NCBI RefSeq assembly: GCF_000269805.1 | Contig: NZ_JH711481.1 | Coordinates: 268,194-332,193 of the forward strand | DNA: 64,000 nucleotides | Direction of reading: 5' to 3' | From: Actinomyces massiliensis 4401292 | GTDB lineage: Bacteria; Actinomycetota; Actinomycetes; Actinomycetales; Actinomycetaceae | Shown: positions 55,959 through 64,000 of the stretch, piece by piece | How positions within the stretch are numbered: the stretch's first letter is position 1 | Layout of the letters: each line of letters opens with the position of its first letter | Notes under the pieces: model-generated | What the model was told of the DNA's origin: nothing | What the model saw: only the letters and a program-made list of their open reading frames with translations | Databases searched by the model: none | Position numbers and translations under genes: made by a program

Positions 55959-58523
55959 CTATGTCTCGATCTCGGCGGTGGTTGTGATCATGGCGCTCAC
56001 CGGAGTGTAGATATCAACATCGTTTTCAGGTGTCTCAATACTAACAATAAGCGAGTAATGCACGCCCTCATCACTCTGATCCAAAGACGGACGAGTTTTC
56101 CACCATCCACGGACAGGATGAACCACAATCACGCCTTTTTCAGCGAGGGCCGCCGCCGTCCCACGCCAGATATCCGTATGCAAAGAGCCCGGCTTAGTCT
56201 GAGAATTTGCCCCGAAGAACCAGCCTTCTTCAGTTTCTAGATCAACACTATGATAACTTTCGTTTCTCAAGGCAACATCGATCCGACGGGCGAAAGAAGC
56301 ACTCGTCTCTTCTGGACGTTTCATGGAGAAGCGCAGGCCATGGGACTGGTAGGCGTAACGGTTATTCCAACCTCGTCGAGACGGATTGGGCTCGATGAAG
56401 TAAGAGAGAGTGACGCGTAGCTCAGCCTGCGCCTCACCCAGACTCTCTAGAACATCGCGCGGCCATGGAAGATCGTGGAGCGCCATCTCACGATAGACGT
56501 GATCGACATTCACCTGCCTTCCAGGCTTGAATGGATGCAGTTTCCCTTCGCATACGAGTGTCAGAGCATCTGAAGCACTGCGAAGGGCACGGGCGAGATC
56601 CGGAACGCCCATGCCGTAACGGCGCCGCATTTTCTGAAGCTCTCCCTTCTGCGGCTTCTTCCTCGAAGACTGGCGAGCGCTCATGGCATCGGTCCACCGA
56701 GCAGAGTGGACGACCAACCCGCGCACCGTCTCCGGACGAAGCGCCGGATACTCAGCCTGGACCGATGCGGCAATCGCTGCGACTTGCGCGGAGGCAGCCG
56801 AGGTATCGGAGCTGGTTGTCAAGAAGCTACCGGTACCAGAGGGCTGGAATCGGGTCGTGAGAACGGACAGGTGGTCGGATCGGTCCACGTTCCCGCCGTC
56901 CGGAGACCGGAGCAGATTCCCGCCGTCGGCGACCACGTCGGGCTTGAAAGGCCAGTCAGCATGAGCGAAAGAGACCGAGGTGCGACTGGTGGGAGCGAGG
57001 TCTCCTGCCGGCGCAATTGGCTCATATCCCGTAAAATCCTCAGGCGCGGATCTCATGTCATCGTTGGCGGAGTAAGCGCCGACTGTCAGCGCATTCCACG
57101 CCTGAGCAGGGTCTTCAATCGGCTCCACATCACAGCGAGCGAGGTAGTCGTCCTCAGCGCGAGGATCACGAATGTTCCCGGCCGAGATGACGAAGAGCCT
57201 GGGTCGAGGAGGCTTCTCCCGGTCTAGAAGAAGCCCATGACGCCCCTGGTCGACGGGAAGCACTGAGCGCCCATAGGACAACGCATCGATCGCGGCAGCC
57301 CACGACGTGGGCATGCCCGCAGCAGTCGCCTCATCGTCGCGACTCGGCGCGGTCACCGCCATGAGGAAGATGCGGGAGCGCTCCGGCGTCTGCAACTCCG
57401 GCATATCAACAGCGGTGGACGTAACCGCTGCATAGAGCCTGGGTTCATTCTCTCCTTGGTCGGGCAGAATCTTCACCGACTCCAGGCAGTGATCCAGACG
57501 CACACTGCCAGCCGCACTCAGCGCCTCCTCCACGTCGCCGTACAGCGCTAGTCCGGCCATTTCCGTACCGTGAGGATAAACCGGATCAGGTCGCCATTGC
57601 GCATCAACACAATGACAGTCGGCGTCATCGAGACCATCGGCGAGTAAGCGATGCTCATGCTGAACTCCGGTATCCAGGACGCAGACGGCGGGAGCATCAC
57701 CGGAGATCGAGCCGGCATGAGACAGCAGGTCTTCAATCCACTTGACCTGCTCGGGTCGGTCCATATTGGTGAAGAACTCAGGCTGATGCGACCGCCTCAA
57801 CTCTGCAATACCGTCGACACGCTCGACGACTTGCACGATATCCTTAACTGTGCCTTGCAGCAGACAAACGGTTCGATCGCCGAACTTCAGAGACTGCTCC
57901 GGCGGACAGGAAAGGCCCTGCAGCCTCACCACCCGCAGAAGATGCTCCAATTCTATGTCTTCTATGTCCGAGTTTTTCCGCAGCCAGACCTCCCACCAAA
58001 CCGGAGCTCCGTCGTCGGGAAAGCATTCTGGAGGATCAGTCCAGAGCAACCGCGCCGTGGCCTTGCGAATCTGCTCGATCGACTCGATGAGATTGCGATG
58101 ACGCGGACGTTCATCCTTGACTGTGTCGACATAGTCATCAAGCTTCCTCAAGAACCACGATTCCTGCGATTCGGGAATATATACCGACGCCGTGAGAACA
58201 GCATCGTCCTTGTCGCCCGTCGCTGTCGCCGACAATAGCTCAATGTGAGGACCTCGCGTCTTCCGCGAATCCAGCTGCGCGAGGATGTCAAGCGCTCCCG
58301 GAAAGGTCGTAAAAGTAATGGTGCGGGAATTACGGTCGTCCCACTGCTCGGCGGCAATCGCATCCTCGTACTGCCTCCGCAAGGATGCCGCATGAGGCCG
58401 GCGAGAGCCGTCAAAAACCCTACGCTCTCGATTATCTCTATTCTGTCCCGGGGACTTGTAATCCACATTCTCCTCGGGCGGCGGAACGACGAGGTGCTGA
58501 CGCGAACGTGGATGCCGAGACAC
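55959..58523 (-). CDS. ietS: subtilisin-like serine protease, IetS-type
   Basis: The 854-residue protein has an S8 peptidase domain in the middle and C-terminal half. The catalytic Asp is in VCVLDTGV (D284), the His in YPHGTEMAG (H318) and the Ser in SSDTSAASAQVA (S575). The oxyanion Asn is in VISAGN (N450). An N-terminal ~250-residue region and a C-terminal beta-rich region flank it. There is no signal peptide, so it acts in the cytoplasm. It starts three bases after the AAA+ gene stop. The pair 'AAA+ ATPase then long cytoplasmic subtilase' is the IetAS phage-defence family described by Gao and colleagues in 2020. Recognition here is by architecture and order. Confidence 0.85.
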   Translation of the reverse strand: MSRHPRSRQHLVVPPPEENVDYKSPGQNRDNRERRVFDGSRRPHAASLRRQYEDAIAAEQWDDRNSRTITFTTFPGALDILAQLDSRKTRGPHIELLSATATGDKDDAVLTASVYIPESQESWFLRKLDDYVDTVKDERPRHRNLIESIEQIRKATARLLWTDPPECFPDDGAPVWWEVWLRKNSDIEDIELEHLLRVVRLQGLSCPPEQSLKFGDRTVCLLQGTVKDIVQVVERVDGIAELRRSHQPEFFTNMDRPEQVKWIEDLLSHAGSISGDAPAVCVLDTGVQHEHRLLADGLDDADCHCVDAQWRPDPVYPHGTEMAGLALYGDVEEALSAAGSVRLDHCLESVKILPDQGENEPRLYAAVTSTAVDMPELQTPERSRIFLMAVTAPSRDDEATAAGMPTSWAAAIDALSYGRSVLPVDQGRHGLLLDREKPPRPRLFVISAGNIRDPRAEDDYLARCDVEPIEDPAQAWNALTVGAYSANDDMRSAPEDFTGYEPIAPAGDLAPTSRTSVSFAHADWPFKPDVVADGGNLLRSPDGGNVDRSDHLSVLTTRFQPSGTGSFLTTSSDTSAASAQVAAIAASVQAEYPALRPETVRGLVVHSARWTDAMSARQSSRKKPQKGELQKMRRRYGMGVPDLARALRSASDALTLVCEGKLHPFKPGRQVNVDHVYREMALHDLPWPRDVLESLGEAQAELRVTLSYFIEPNPSRRGWNNRYAYQSHGLRFSMKRPEETSASFARRIDVALRNESYHSVDLETEEGWFFGANSQTKPGSLHTDIWRGTAAALAEKGVIVVHPVRGWWKTRPSLDQSDEGVHYSLIVSIETPENDVDIYTPVSAMITTTAEIET

Positions 58524-58526
58524 GGC

Positions 58527-59513
58527 TCAGCCTTCCGGCACCGAGCGCTGGCGTTCATTCAAAGCCACGACCAAGTCCTCCGTGAGTACCTTCGACTTCC
58601 CGGAGAGAAGGGCCTGCTTGGCGGCATTCTGAGCGGCGATGACGATCTCCGCATGGCTGAGCCCCTGCGCCGCCGCTACGATGCGCGACCACCCCAGGTT
58701 GCTGGTGCGCATAAGGGCCAGCCGATCGACAATGAGCTCGCGAACCCCCGCATCGTCCGGAAGATCGAAATCGAGAGTGACATCGAAGCGCCGGAAGAAA
58801 GCTCGATCAAGCAGACCGGAGTGATTACTGGCGGCCAGGACGATACTGTCGGAGAGATCCTCCTCCAGGAATTGAAGGAAGGAGTTGATCACCCTGCGGA
58901 TCTCACCGACGTCGTTCCCCAGAGAGCGCTCCGCAGCCAGCGCATCGACCTCATCGAAGAGGTAGACGCCGCGCACATCGGAGAGCTGGTCGAAAACGAG
59001 CCTGAGTTTCGCAGCCGTCTCCCCCATGTACTTCGTCATGAGAGCATCGAGACGCACTGTGAACAGCGGCAGCCCAAGCTCGCCTGCGACGACTCGGGCG
59101 GTCGAAGTCTTCCCCGTCCCGGGCGGACCGGTCATGAGCACGCGCCGTGCGGGGACCAGCCCATACTCCCCCAGGAGCGAGCGTTGACGCTGCTCGGCGA
59201 GAATCCGCTCAAGCGCACTACGAAGAGGCGGGGCCAGCGTGAGATCGACAAGACGGTCATCCGGATAAGCCACCGACAGCAGGCCCGCCAACTCTCCGCG
59301 CGGCTGAGCCACAGGAACGATGGCGGCCACCCGCTGCTGGGCAGCCGTGGAAGCCCGAAGATCACCAACCAGGTCACGCAGCTCCTGAGCGAATCGCGAC
59401 TGCCCGGCACGCGCTGCCTTCGCGGCCACCTGGATGGCGACGGCGTAGAACTGCGCATCGTCACCATCCCCATGGCTGCGCACGAGCGCACGCACCTGGT
59501 CGTTGGTCGCCAT
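58527..59513 (-). CDS. ietA: AAA+ ATPase, IetA-type
   Basis: The 328-residue ATPase has Walker A GPPGTGKT at residues 129-136, Walker B VYLFDEVDAL and sensor 1 VLAASNHS. The arginine-finger-like block FFRRFD follows, and TKYMGETAAKLRLVF is the pore-loop region. About 100 residues of N-terminal helical domain precede it. It probably senses infection or unfolds substrate and licenses the downstream protease (inference from the family). The start has AGAAGG before it. It is 50 bases downstream of tadA on the same strand. Confidence 0.88.
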   Translation of the reverse strand: MATNDQVRALVRSHGDGDDAQFYAVAIQVAAKAARAGQSRFAQELRDLVGDLRASTAAQQRVAAIVPVAQPRGELAGLLSVAYPDDRLVDLTLAPPLRSALERILAEQRQRSLLGEYGLVPARRVLMTGPPGTGKTSTARVVAGELGLPLFTVRLDALMTKYMGETAAKLRLVFDQLSDVRGVYLFDEVDALAAERSLGNDVGEIRRVINSFLQFLEEDLSDSIVLAASNHSGLLDRAFFRRFDVTLDFDLPDDAGVRELIVDRLALMRTSNLGWSRIVAAAQGLSHAEIVIAAQNAAKQALLSGKSKVLTEDLVVALNERQRSVPEG

Positions 59514-59563
59514 ACGCCTTCTCCCGACGCCGATCAGAACTACCCCTAATGGTAAGCCCTACA

Positions 59564-60052
59564 TCACCGCCGCTCGGCGAAGAACCTCCGCAGCAGCGCC
59601 TCGGACTCTCTCTCGCGCACCCCGGCCACGACCTCGACGCGATGATTGGCACGCGGGTCGCGCAGCACATCGCGCACACTCCCGCACGCCCCCGTCTTCG
59701 GCTCCCAGACGGCGAAGACCACCCGCACCAGACGCGCCAACTGGATGGCGCCGGCGCACATGGTGCAGGGCTCGAGAGTCACCACCAGCTCGCAGCCGTC
59801 CATATGCGAATCGCCCAGCGCCGCCCCCGCCGCTCGCAGGGCCAGCACCTCAGCGTGGGCCGTGGGATCGCATGCGGCCTGGCGGGCATTGGCCGCCTCC
59901 GCCAGGGCCTCGCCGTCGGGCCCGAGGACGACGGCGCCCACCGGCACCTCGCCGGCCCGACCGGCACCTGCGGCCAGGGTGAGCGCACGATCCATCGCGG
60001 CGCCGTAGCGCGCCTCGATCAGACCGCCTCTCACGCCCTCAGCTCGACGCAC
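59564..60052 (-). CDS. tadA: tRNA adenosine(34) deaminase
   Basis: The 162-residue cytidine-deaminase-fold enzyme makes inosine at the wobble position of tRNA-Arg(ACG). The zinc ligands and proton-shuttle Glu are in TAHAEVLALR and TLEPCTMCAGA, and the C-terminal FFAERR helix is typical. The first GTG/ATG choices differ by a few codons. The annotated start at 60052 gives RAEGVRGGLIEARYGAAMDR. Confidence 0.93.
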   Translation of the reverse strand: MRRAEGVRGGLIEARYGAAMDRALTLAAGAGRAGEVPVGAVVLGPDGEALAEAANARQAACDPTAHAEVLALRAAGAALGDSHMDGCELVVTLEPCTMCAGAIQLARLVRVVFAVWEPKTGACGSVRDVLRDPRANHRVEVVAGVRERESEALLRRFFAERR

Positions 60053-60228
60053 GATGAGACCTCATCAAAAATATGATCTACTTCACATTGAGCGGCCGGA
60101 ACCGTACATTCCATGCAGCCTCCAACCCTCTTCTTCCGGCGAGAATCCGCCACTCCCAGTTGATCTTTGCATCAGCTCCTGCAAGGCTCTACGGCTGACA
60201 TCACCACGGTGAATGGAGTCAAGTCAAT

Positions 60229-62535
60229 ATGGAACCACCAGCGAACGGCAAACCCGAGTCCGCCAACGAACCTACCGAACCCACTGAATCCGCCGAACCC
60301 ACCGAGTCGACCGGCACAGGCGCCGACTCCTCGGTCATCGAATCGGCCAGCGAAGCCCCCGCCGAGCCCGCCCCCCCTTCCCCCGACCCCGTCCCTGCGG
60401 CCCCTGAGACCAGCCACTCCGCCGAGCCCGATACGTCCGGCGAGCCGGCCCCACCCCATCCCGACAAGCAGCCCATCAACTGGGGGGTATTCCTCGCCTC
60501 CGCCGTCATCATCGCGATTGTCACCGCCGGCGCCTTCATCTCGCCCACGGTTGTGCAGAGCGCCTTCGATGCGGCCGTCAACTGGGCCGGGAAGTGGTTC
60601 GGATCCTTCTACATCCTTCTCATCACGGCCTCGCTCGCGTTCGTCCTCCTGGTCGCCCTGAGCAAGTACGGGCGCGTGCGGCTCGGTCCGGACAACTCCA
60701 CCCCGGACTTCTCCACCTTCTCCTGGGCCGCCATGCTCTTCGCCGCCGGAATCGGCACCGGCATCATGTTCTTCGCCATCGCCGAGCCCGTCTCCCAGTA
60801 CATGAAGCCGCCCGTCGGCGAGGGCGAGACCGTCGAAGCCGCGCGGCACGCCGTCGTCCTGGCGATCTTCCACTATGGAATCTCCGGCTGGGGCGTCTAC
60901 GCGATCATGGGCATGGCCATGGCCTACTTCGCCTACCGGCGCCGCGACGCGCTGGCGGTGCGCTCCACCCTGCGCCCGCTGCTCGGGGACCGCGTGGACG
61001 GCTGGGCCGGCGACATCGTGGACACCGCGGCGCTCGTCGGCGGCGTCTTCGGGATCGCGGCCTCGCTGGGAGTCGGCGTCGTCCAGCTCAACGTGGCCCT
61101 CGACATCCTCTTCGGCATCCCGCAGGGCATCGGCGCGCAGATCGGCCTGATCGTGCTGTCCGTGATCATGGCGACGGTCTCGGCCACCACCGGCGTGGAC
61201 CGGGGCGTGCGCATCCTGTCCAACATGAACGTGGTCCTCGCCATCGGCTTGGCCCTGTGGGTCATGATCACCGGCGACACGGCCTTCCTCATGGACTCCC
61301 TCATCGGGAGCGTCGGCGACTTCATGGTCCAGTTCCCGCAGCTGACCCTGGAGACCTACGCCTACAACCGGCCCGAGGAGTGGCTCAACGAATGGACGCT
61401 GTTCTTCTGGGCCTGGTGGATCACCTGGGGAGCCTTCGTCGGCATGTTCCTGGCCCGCATCTCCCGCGGCCGCACGTTCCGCGAATTCATCTTCGGCGCC
61501 CTCATCCTGCCCTTCTCCTACGTGGTGATGTGGGTGGCGATCTTCGGCAACAGCGCCCTGGAACTCATCCGCTCGGGCGACACCGACTTCGCCGAGACCA
61601 CCATCTCCAAGCCCGAGCAGGGCCTCTACCTCCTGCTCAACGCCGCCGGCGGAAAGCCCGTCATCGCCCTCGCCCTGTTCATCGGCATCCTCTTCTACGT
61701 CACGAGCGCCGACTCCGGGGCCCTGGTCATGTCGAGCCTGTCCAGCCGGATCAAGGGCGAGCGCGAGGACGCCGCCCCATGGCTGCGGATCTTCTGGGCT
61801 ACCCTGACCGGCATCCTCACCATCGCCATGCTCGTGGCCGGAGGCATCACCATCCTCCAGCAGGCGACGCTGGTGATGGCGCTGCCCTTCAGCTTCATCC
61901 TCGTCGTGATCATGGCCTGCCTGCTCAAGGCGCTTCATCAGGAGGCGAGCTACAACCTGGCCCGCTCGCGCGCCTACCGCAACCGACAGGTCGGCTTCAC
62001 CGGAACCGCGGCCAGTCTGCAGCGCGTCTCCTGGCGCGACCGCCTGTCGCACACCTTCGCCCACGTCACCCCCGAGCAGGCTCAGCGAGCGCTGGACCGG
62101 CGCATTGTGCCGGCGCTGGAGGCGATGGCCGCCGAGATCGAGAAGGAGAAGCTGGACGCGGAGGTCTATGTCGAGGGGAAGGAGGCCGAGGACCCCGACG
62201 ACGAGCGCAACTACCTGGGCCGCGTCACCCTGCTGGTGACAGACCCGCACAACGAGGCCCGCGACGGCGAGAGCGAGCCCGAGGTCCTCGAGCGCGCGGG
62301 CGGCCGACAGGTCTTCCGCTACGTGGTACGCATGGTCGAGACCCCGGCCCCCTCCTACGGCGGCGGCATGAATGAGGCCGACGACGTCACGGTGCGGCTC
62401 GAGGTGCGACTGCGCGGCGGCGGAGTGGGCTACGACATCATGGACTGGTCCGCCGACCAGGTCGCCCACGACGTCCTGGACCACTACGAGCGCTGGCTGG
62501 AGTACCTGGGCACGAGCAGCACCGCGCACGTCTGA
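60229..62535 (+). CDS. BCCT-family choline/betaine transporter
   Basis: The 768-residue transporter has an 80-residue Pro/Glu/Ser-rich N-terminal tail and twelve helices. The family signature is near LFFWAWWITWGAFVGMFLAR and ISRGRTFREF. The sequence also has GIGTGIMFFAIAEP and TSADSGALVMSSLSS. A long cytoplasmic C-terminal domain of about 180 residues (FAHVTPEQAQRALDRRIVPA to the end) resembles BetT-type osmosensing tails. It should import choline or glycine betaine with sodium or protons for osmoprotection. Confidence 0.92.
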   Translation: MEPPANGKPESANEPTEPTESAEPTESTGTGADSSVIESASEAPAEPAPPSPDPVPAAPETSHSAEPDTSGEPAPPHPDKQPINWGVFLASAVIIAIVTAGAFISPTVVQSAFDAAVNWAGKWFGSFYILLITASLAFVLLVALSKYGRVRLGPDNSTPDFSTFSWAAMLFAAGIGTGIMFFAIAEPVSQYMKPPVGEGETVEAARHAVVLAIFHYGISGWGVYAIMGMAMAYFAYRRRDALAVRSTLRPLLGDRVDGWAGDIVDTAALVGGVFGIAASLGVGVVQLNVALDILFGIPQGIGAQIGLIVLSVIMATVSATTGVDRGVRILSNMNVVLAIGLALWVMITGDTAFLMDSLIGSVGDFMVQFPQLTLETYAYNRPEEWLNEWTLFFWAWWITWGAFVGMFLARISRGRTFREFIFGALILPFSYVVMWVAIFGNSALELIRSGDTDFAETTISKPEQGLYLLLNAAGGKPVIALALFIGILFYVTSADSGALVMSSLSSRIKGEREDAAPWLRIFWATLTGILTIAMLVAGGITILQQATLVMALPFSFILVVIMACLLKALHQEASYNLARSRAYRNRQVGFTGTAASLQRVSWRDRLSHTFAHVTPEQAQRALDRRIVPALEAMAAEIEKEKLDAEVYVEGKEAEDPDDERNYLGRVTLLVTDPHNEARDGESEPEVLERAGGRQVFRYVVRMVETPAPSYGGGMNEADDVTVRLEVRLRGGGVGYDIMDWSADQVAHDVLDHYERWLEYLGTSSTAHV

Positions 62536-62584
62536 GGCTGGAACCGGGCGCCGGGCGCCCGCCCGAGGCCACCCCGTCTCCGAC

Positions 62585-64000
62585 TCAGGAAGGGGTCTGA
62601 GCATCGACAGACCCTTGAGCCGGACGTGAGCGGACGTGTGCTGCAGCAAGCGCGAGCAGGACCACAGCGGCCATCCCGGTCACTACGGCGCAGGCGGCCA
62701 GCACAACGTGCATCGCGTGGATGTAGGCGCCGCAGGCGGCGGCTCGCAGGGTGGACGCCGCCGGGTCCGACATCCGGGCTGCTGCGGCGAACGCCGTCGT
62801 GACCGAGCCGCTGACGGCGGATGCGGCCGGATCGGGCAGGGTGGCCGCCAGTTCCGCGACCCCCTGTCCGTAGCGGTTTCCGGTCAGCGAGCCGAGCAGG
62901 GCAATGCCCAGGACTGCGCCGAGCTGACGAATCGCATTAAGAAGAGCCGCCCCCGCGCCGCCGCGCTCACTGGGAACGGCGCTCATGGCCGCCTGGATCC
63001 CGTGGGCCTGACCGATCCCCAGACCGAGACCCGCAACGAGCAGGCCCCAGAACATGGGCTGGTAGCCGCTCGTCGCGCTCGTGGTGGAGCACAGCCACAG
63101 ACCGACGGCGGCGAGCGCCATCGCCGCGGGAAGGATGAGCTCGCGCGCGGCCCGGACTCGCGACAGGCCGGAGGAGATCACCGCCCCGACCACGGCTGTC
63201 AAGGCGACGGGCATGAGCATGAGTCCCCCTGCAGCCGCGTCGTGGCCGAGGATGGTCTGCAGGTAGTCCGGGGTGACGAACAGCAGGCCGAACAGCACGA
63301 AGTTGATGCCCATCAGAACCAGGGACGAGACCCGGAAGCGGTAATGAGCAAGCAGGCCGAGGTCGGTCAGCCGGTCGCGGGCGCGGAGCTCGACGACGAC
63401 GAATACGGCAAGCGCGAGAGCGCCCGCTGCGATCGGGCTCCACGTTGCGGGTGCGCTCCAGGTGTGCTCGGCATTGATCAGCCCCCAGGTGATGAGGGCG
63501 AGGCCGAGCGCGGCGGCGACGACCTGGACGACAGGCAGGCTGCGTCGGCCGGCTGCCGGGCGGCCGACGGGGACGAGCCTCAGGCACATGGCGAGGACGA
63601 CGACGGCGACGGCGATGTCGAGCCAGAACATGGCCCGCCACCCCCACCTGTCGATCATCGACCCGCCGATCAGCGGGCCGAGCGGCGCGCCGACGGCCCC
63701 GGCGGCCGTCCATGTCGCGGTGGCCAGGGCCTTGCGCGCATCGTCGAACATCTGCGGGATGAGGGCCAGTGACATCGGCGTGAAGACCGAGGCAGCCAGC
63801 CCCATGACTACACGGGCGGCTATGAGGACGCCGACCGACGTGGACACGGCCGCCAGGCACGCCCCCGCGCAGAAGCCGACGACCCCGGCCACGAGCAGGC
63901 GCCGGTGCCCCAGCCGGTCGCCAAGAGCCCCGCCCGGCAGCAGAACCACCAGGAAGGCGAGGTTGTAGGAGGAGACAACCCACTCGAGCCCGCCCGTGCT
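62585..64000 (-). CDS. MFS multidrug-efflux transporter (DHA2-like), 5' end outside window
   Basis: The frame is open to the window edge and reads WVVSSYNLAFLVVLLPGGAL, then GDRLGHRR, the DHA2 motif A region, so the start lies beyond 64000. About 470 residues are visible, with some twelve helices, then a short tail. FTPMSLALIPQMF and GPLIGGSMIDRWGWRAMFW (motif C) fit 14-helix drug:proton antiporters. The substrate is unknown. It converges with the BCCT gene 49 bases away. Confidence 0.9.
   Translation of the reverse strand, partial: STGGLEWVVSSYNLAFLVVLLPGGALGDRLGHRRLLVAGVVGFCAGACLAAVSTSVGVLIAARVVMGLAASVFTPMSLALIPQMFDDARKALATATWTAAGAVGAPLGPLIGGSMIDRWGWRAMFWLDIAVAVVVLAMCLRLVPVGRPAAGRRSLPVVQVVAAALGLALITWGLINAEHTWSAPATWSPIAAGALALAVFVVVELRARDRLTDLGLLAHYRFRVSSLVLMGINFVLFGLLFVTPDYLQTILGHDAAAGGLMLMPVALTAVVGAVISSGLSRVRAARELILPAAMALAAVGLWLCSTTSATSGYQPMFWGLLVAGLGLGIGQAHGIQAAMSAVPSERGGAGAALLNAIRQLGAVLGIALLGSLTGNRYGQGVAELAATLPDPAASAVSGSVTTAFAAAARMSDPAASTLRAAACGAYIHAMHVVLAACAVVTGMAAVVLLALAAAHVRSRPAQGSVDAQTPS

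Noticed and set aside
55676-59513. tRNA-Ser(CGA) as the integration site of the IetAS genes
   Set aside because: The genes lie on the 5' side of the tRNA, and no repeat of the tRNA 3' end or integrase was seen, so site-specific integration is not supported.
60172-62649. An 825-codon open frame opposite the BCCT transporter
   Set aside because: Same reason: antisense shadow of a well-supported gene, with Gly/Asp/His/Val bias and no domain.

Overview
The window is high-GC DNA from an actinobacterium. Gene content fits an Actinomyces-type oral or mucosal species (inference): an arginine deiminase locus, mycothiol-type rather than glutathione physiology, LytR C-terminal and septum-formation domain proteins, asd-lysC and dnaX-recR pairs, and many Ser/Ala/Glu-rich low-complexity linkers. 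No rRNA or other phylogenetic marker is present, so the genus is only a suggestion. The window opens inside a Dps-type gene and closes inside a drug-efflux MFS gene.

Layout. 1-4.5 kb: Dps (partial), thioredoxin, a phosphopantetheinyl transferase, an autoregulated-looking MarR/DUF998 pair, and a lipoprotein plus septum-formation-like surface pair. 4.5-9.9 kb: gene-poor and repeat-rich, with two copies of a ~590 bp terminal-inverted-repeat element, an integral membrane protein, a GNAT acetyltransferase and a membrane protein gene broken by one TAA. 9.9-22.1 kb: housekeeping genes asd-lysC (with a good internal start for a regulatory beta subunit), an ABC exporter pair, an NAD-dependent reductase, an SMI1/KNR4-like protein, and recR-dnaX. 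22-24 kb: decayed sequence and tRNA-Ser(GGA). 24-29.4 kb: one 1800-residue 2-hydroxyacyl-CoA dehydratase activase fusion. 29.7-37.7 kb: TetR, a LytR_C protein, a uracil/xanthine permease, Sir2, two class I glutamine-amidotransferase-like paralogues (one with its catalytic Cys and His replaced), and a purine nucleoside phosphorylase-like gene. 37.8-41.4 kb: two related small-membrane-protein loci, one with an XRE regulator, plus a broken copy of the 5' end of hrpB. 41.5-45.4 kb: a probably acquired module with a class II DAHP synthase remnant, a glutathionyl-hydroquinone-reductase-like protein lacking the usual Cys, an MFS exporter and a tandem-MarR regulator. 45.9-49.1 kb: repeats and hrpB. 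49.1-54.6 kb: an arginine deiminase locus with an ArgR C-domain-only gene, arcD, arcA, arcB, a truncated arcC and full argR. 55.7-60.1 kb: tRNA-Ser(CGA), a subtilase/AAA+ ATPase pair matching the IetAS phage-defence family, and tadA. 60.2 kb to the end: a BCCT betaine-type transporter and the MFS efflux gene.

The most unusual signal is at DNA level. Several dispersed non-coding repeat families punctuate the intergenic spaces. One is a 69 bp near-perfect palindrome (7 copies). Another is a 22 bp direct-repeat array (6 arrays in both orientations, sharing the word CCGATCTCG, several with the same terminal unit). The third is the ~590 bp element with nested inverted repeats, and the fourth a CTCCCATGTGC-containing element. 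The palindrome and the arrays share the word CGATCTCG and occur together as a composite just upstream of hrpB. None of them carries a recognisable transposase, so their mobiliser or binding protein would have to be elsewhere in the genome.
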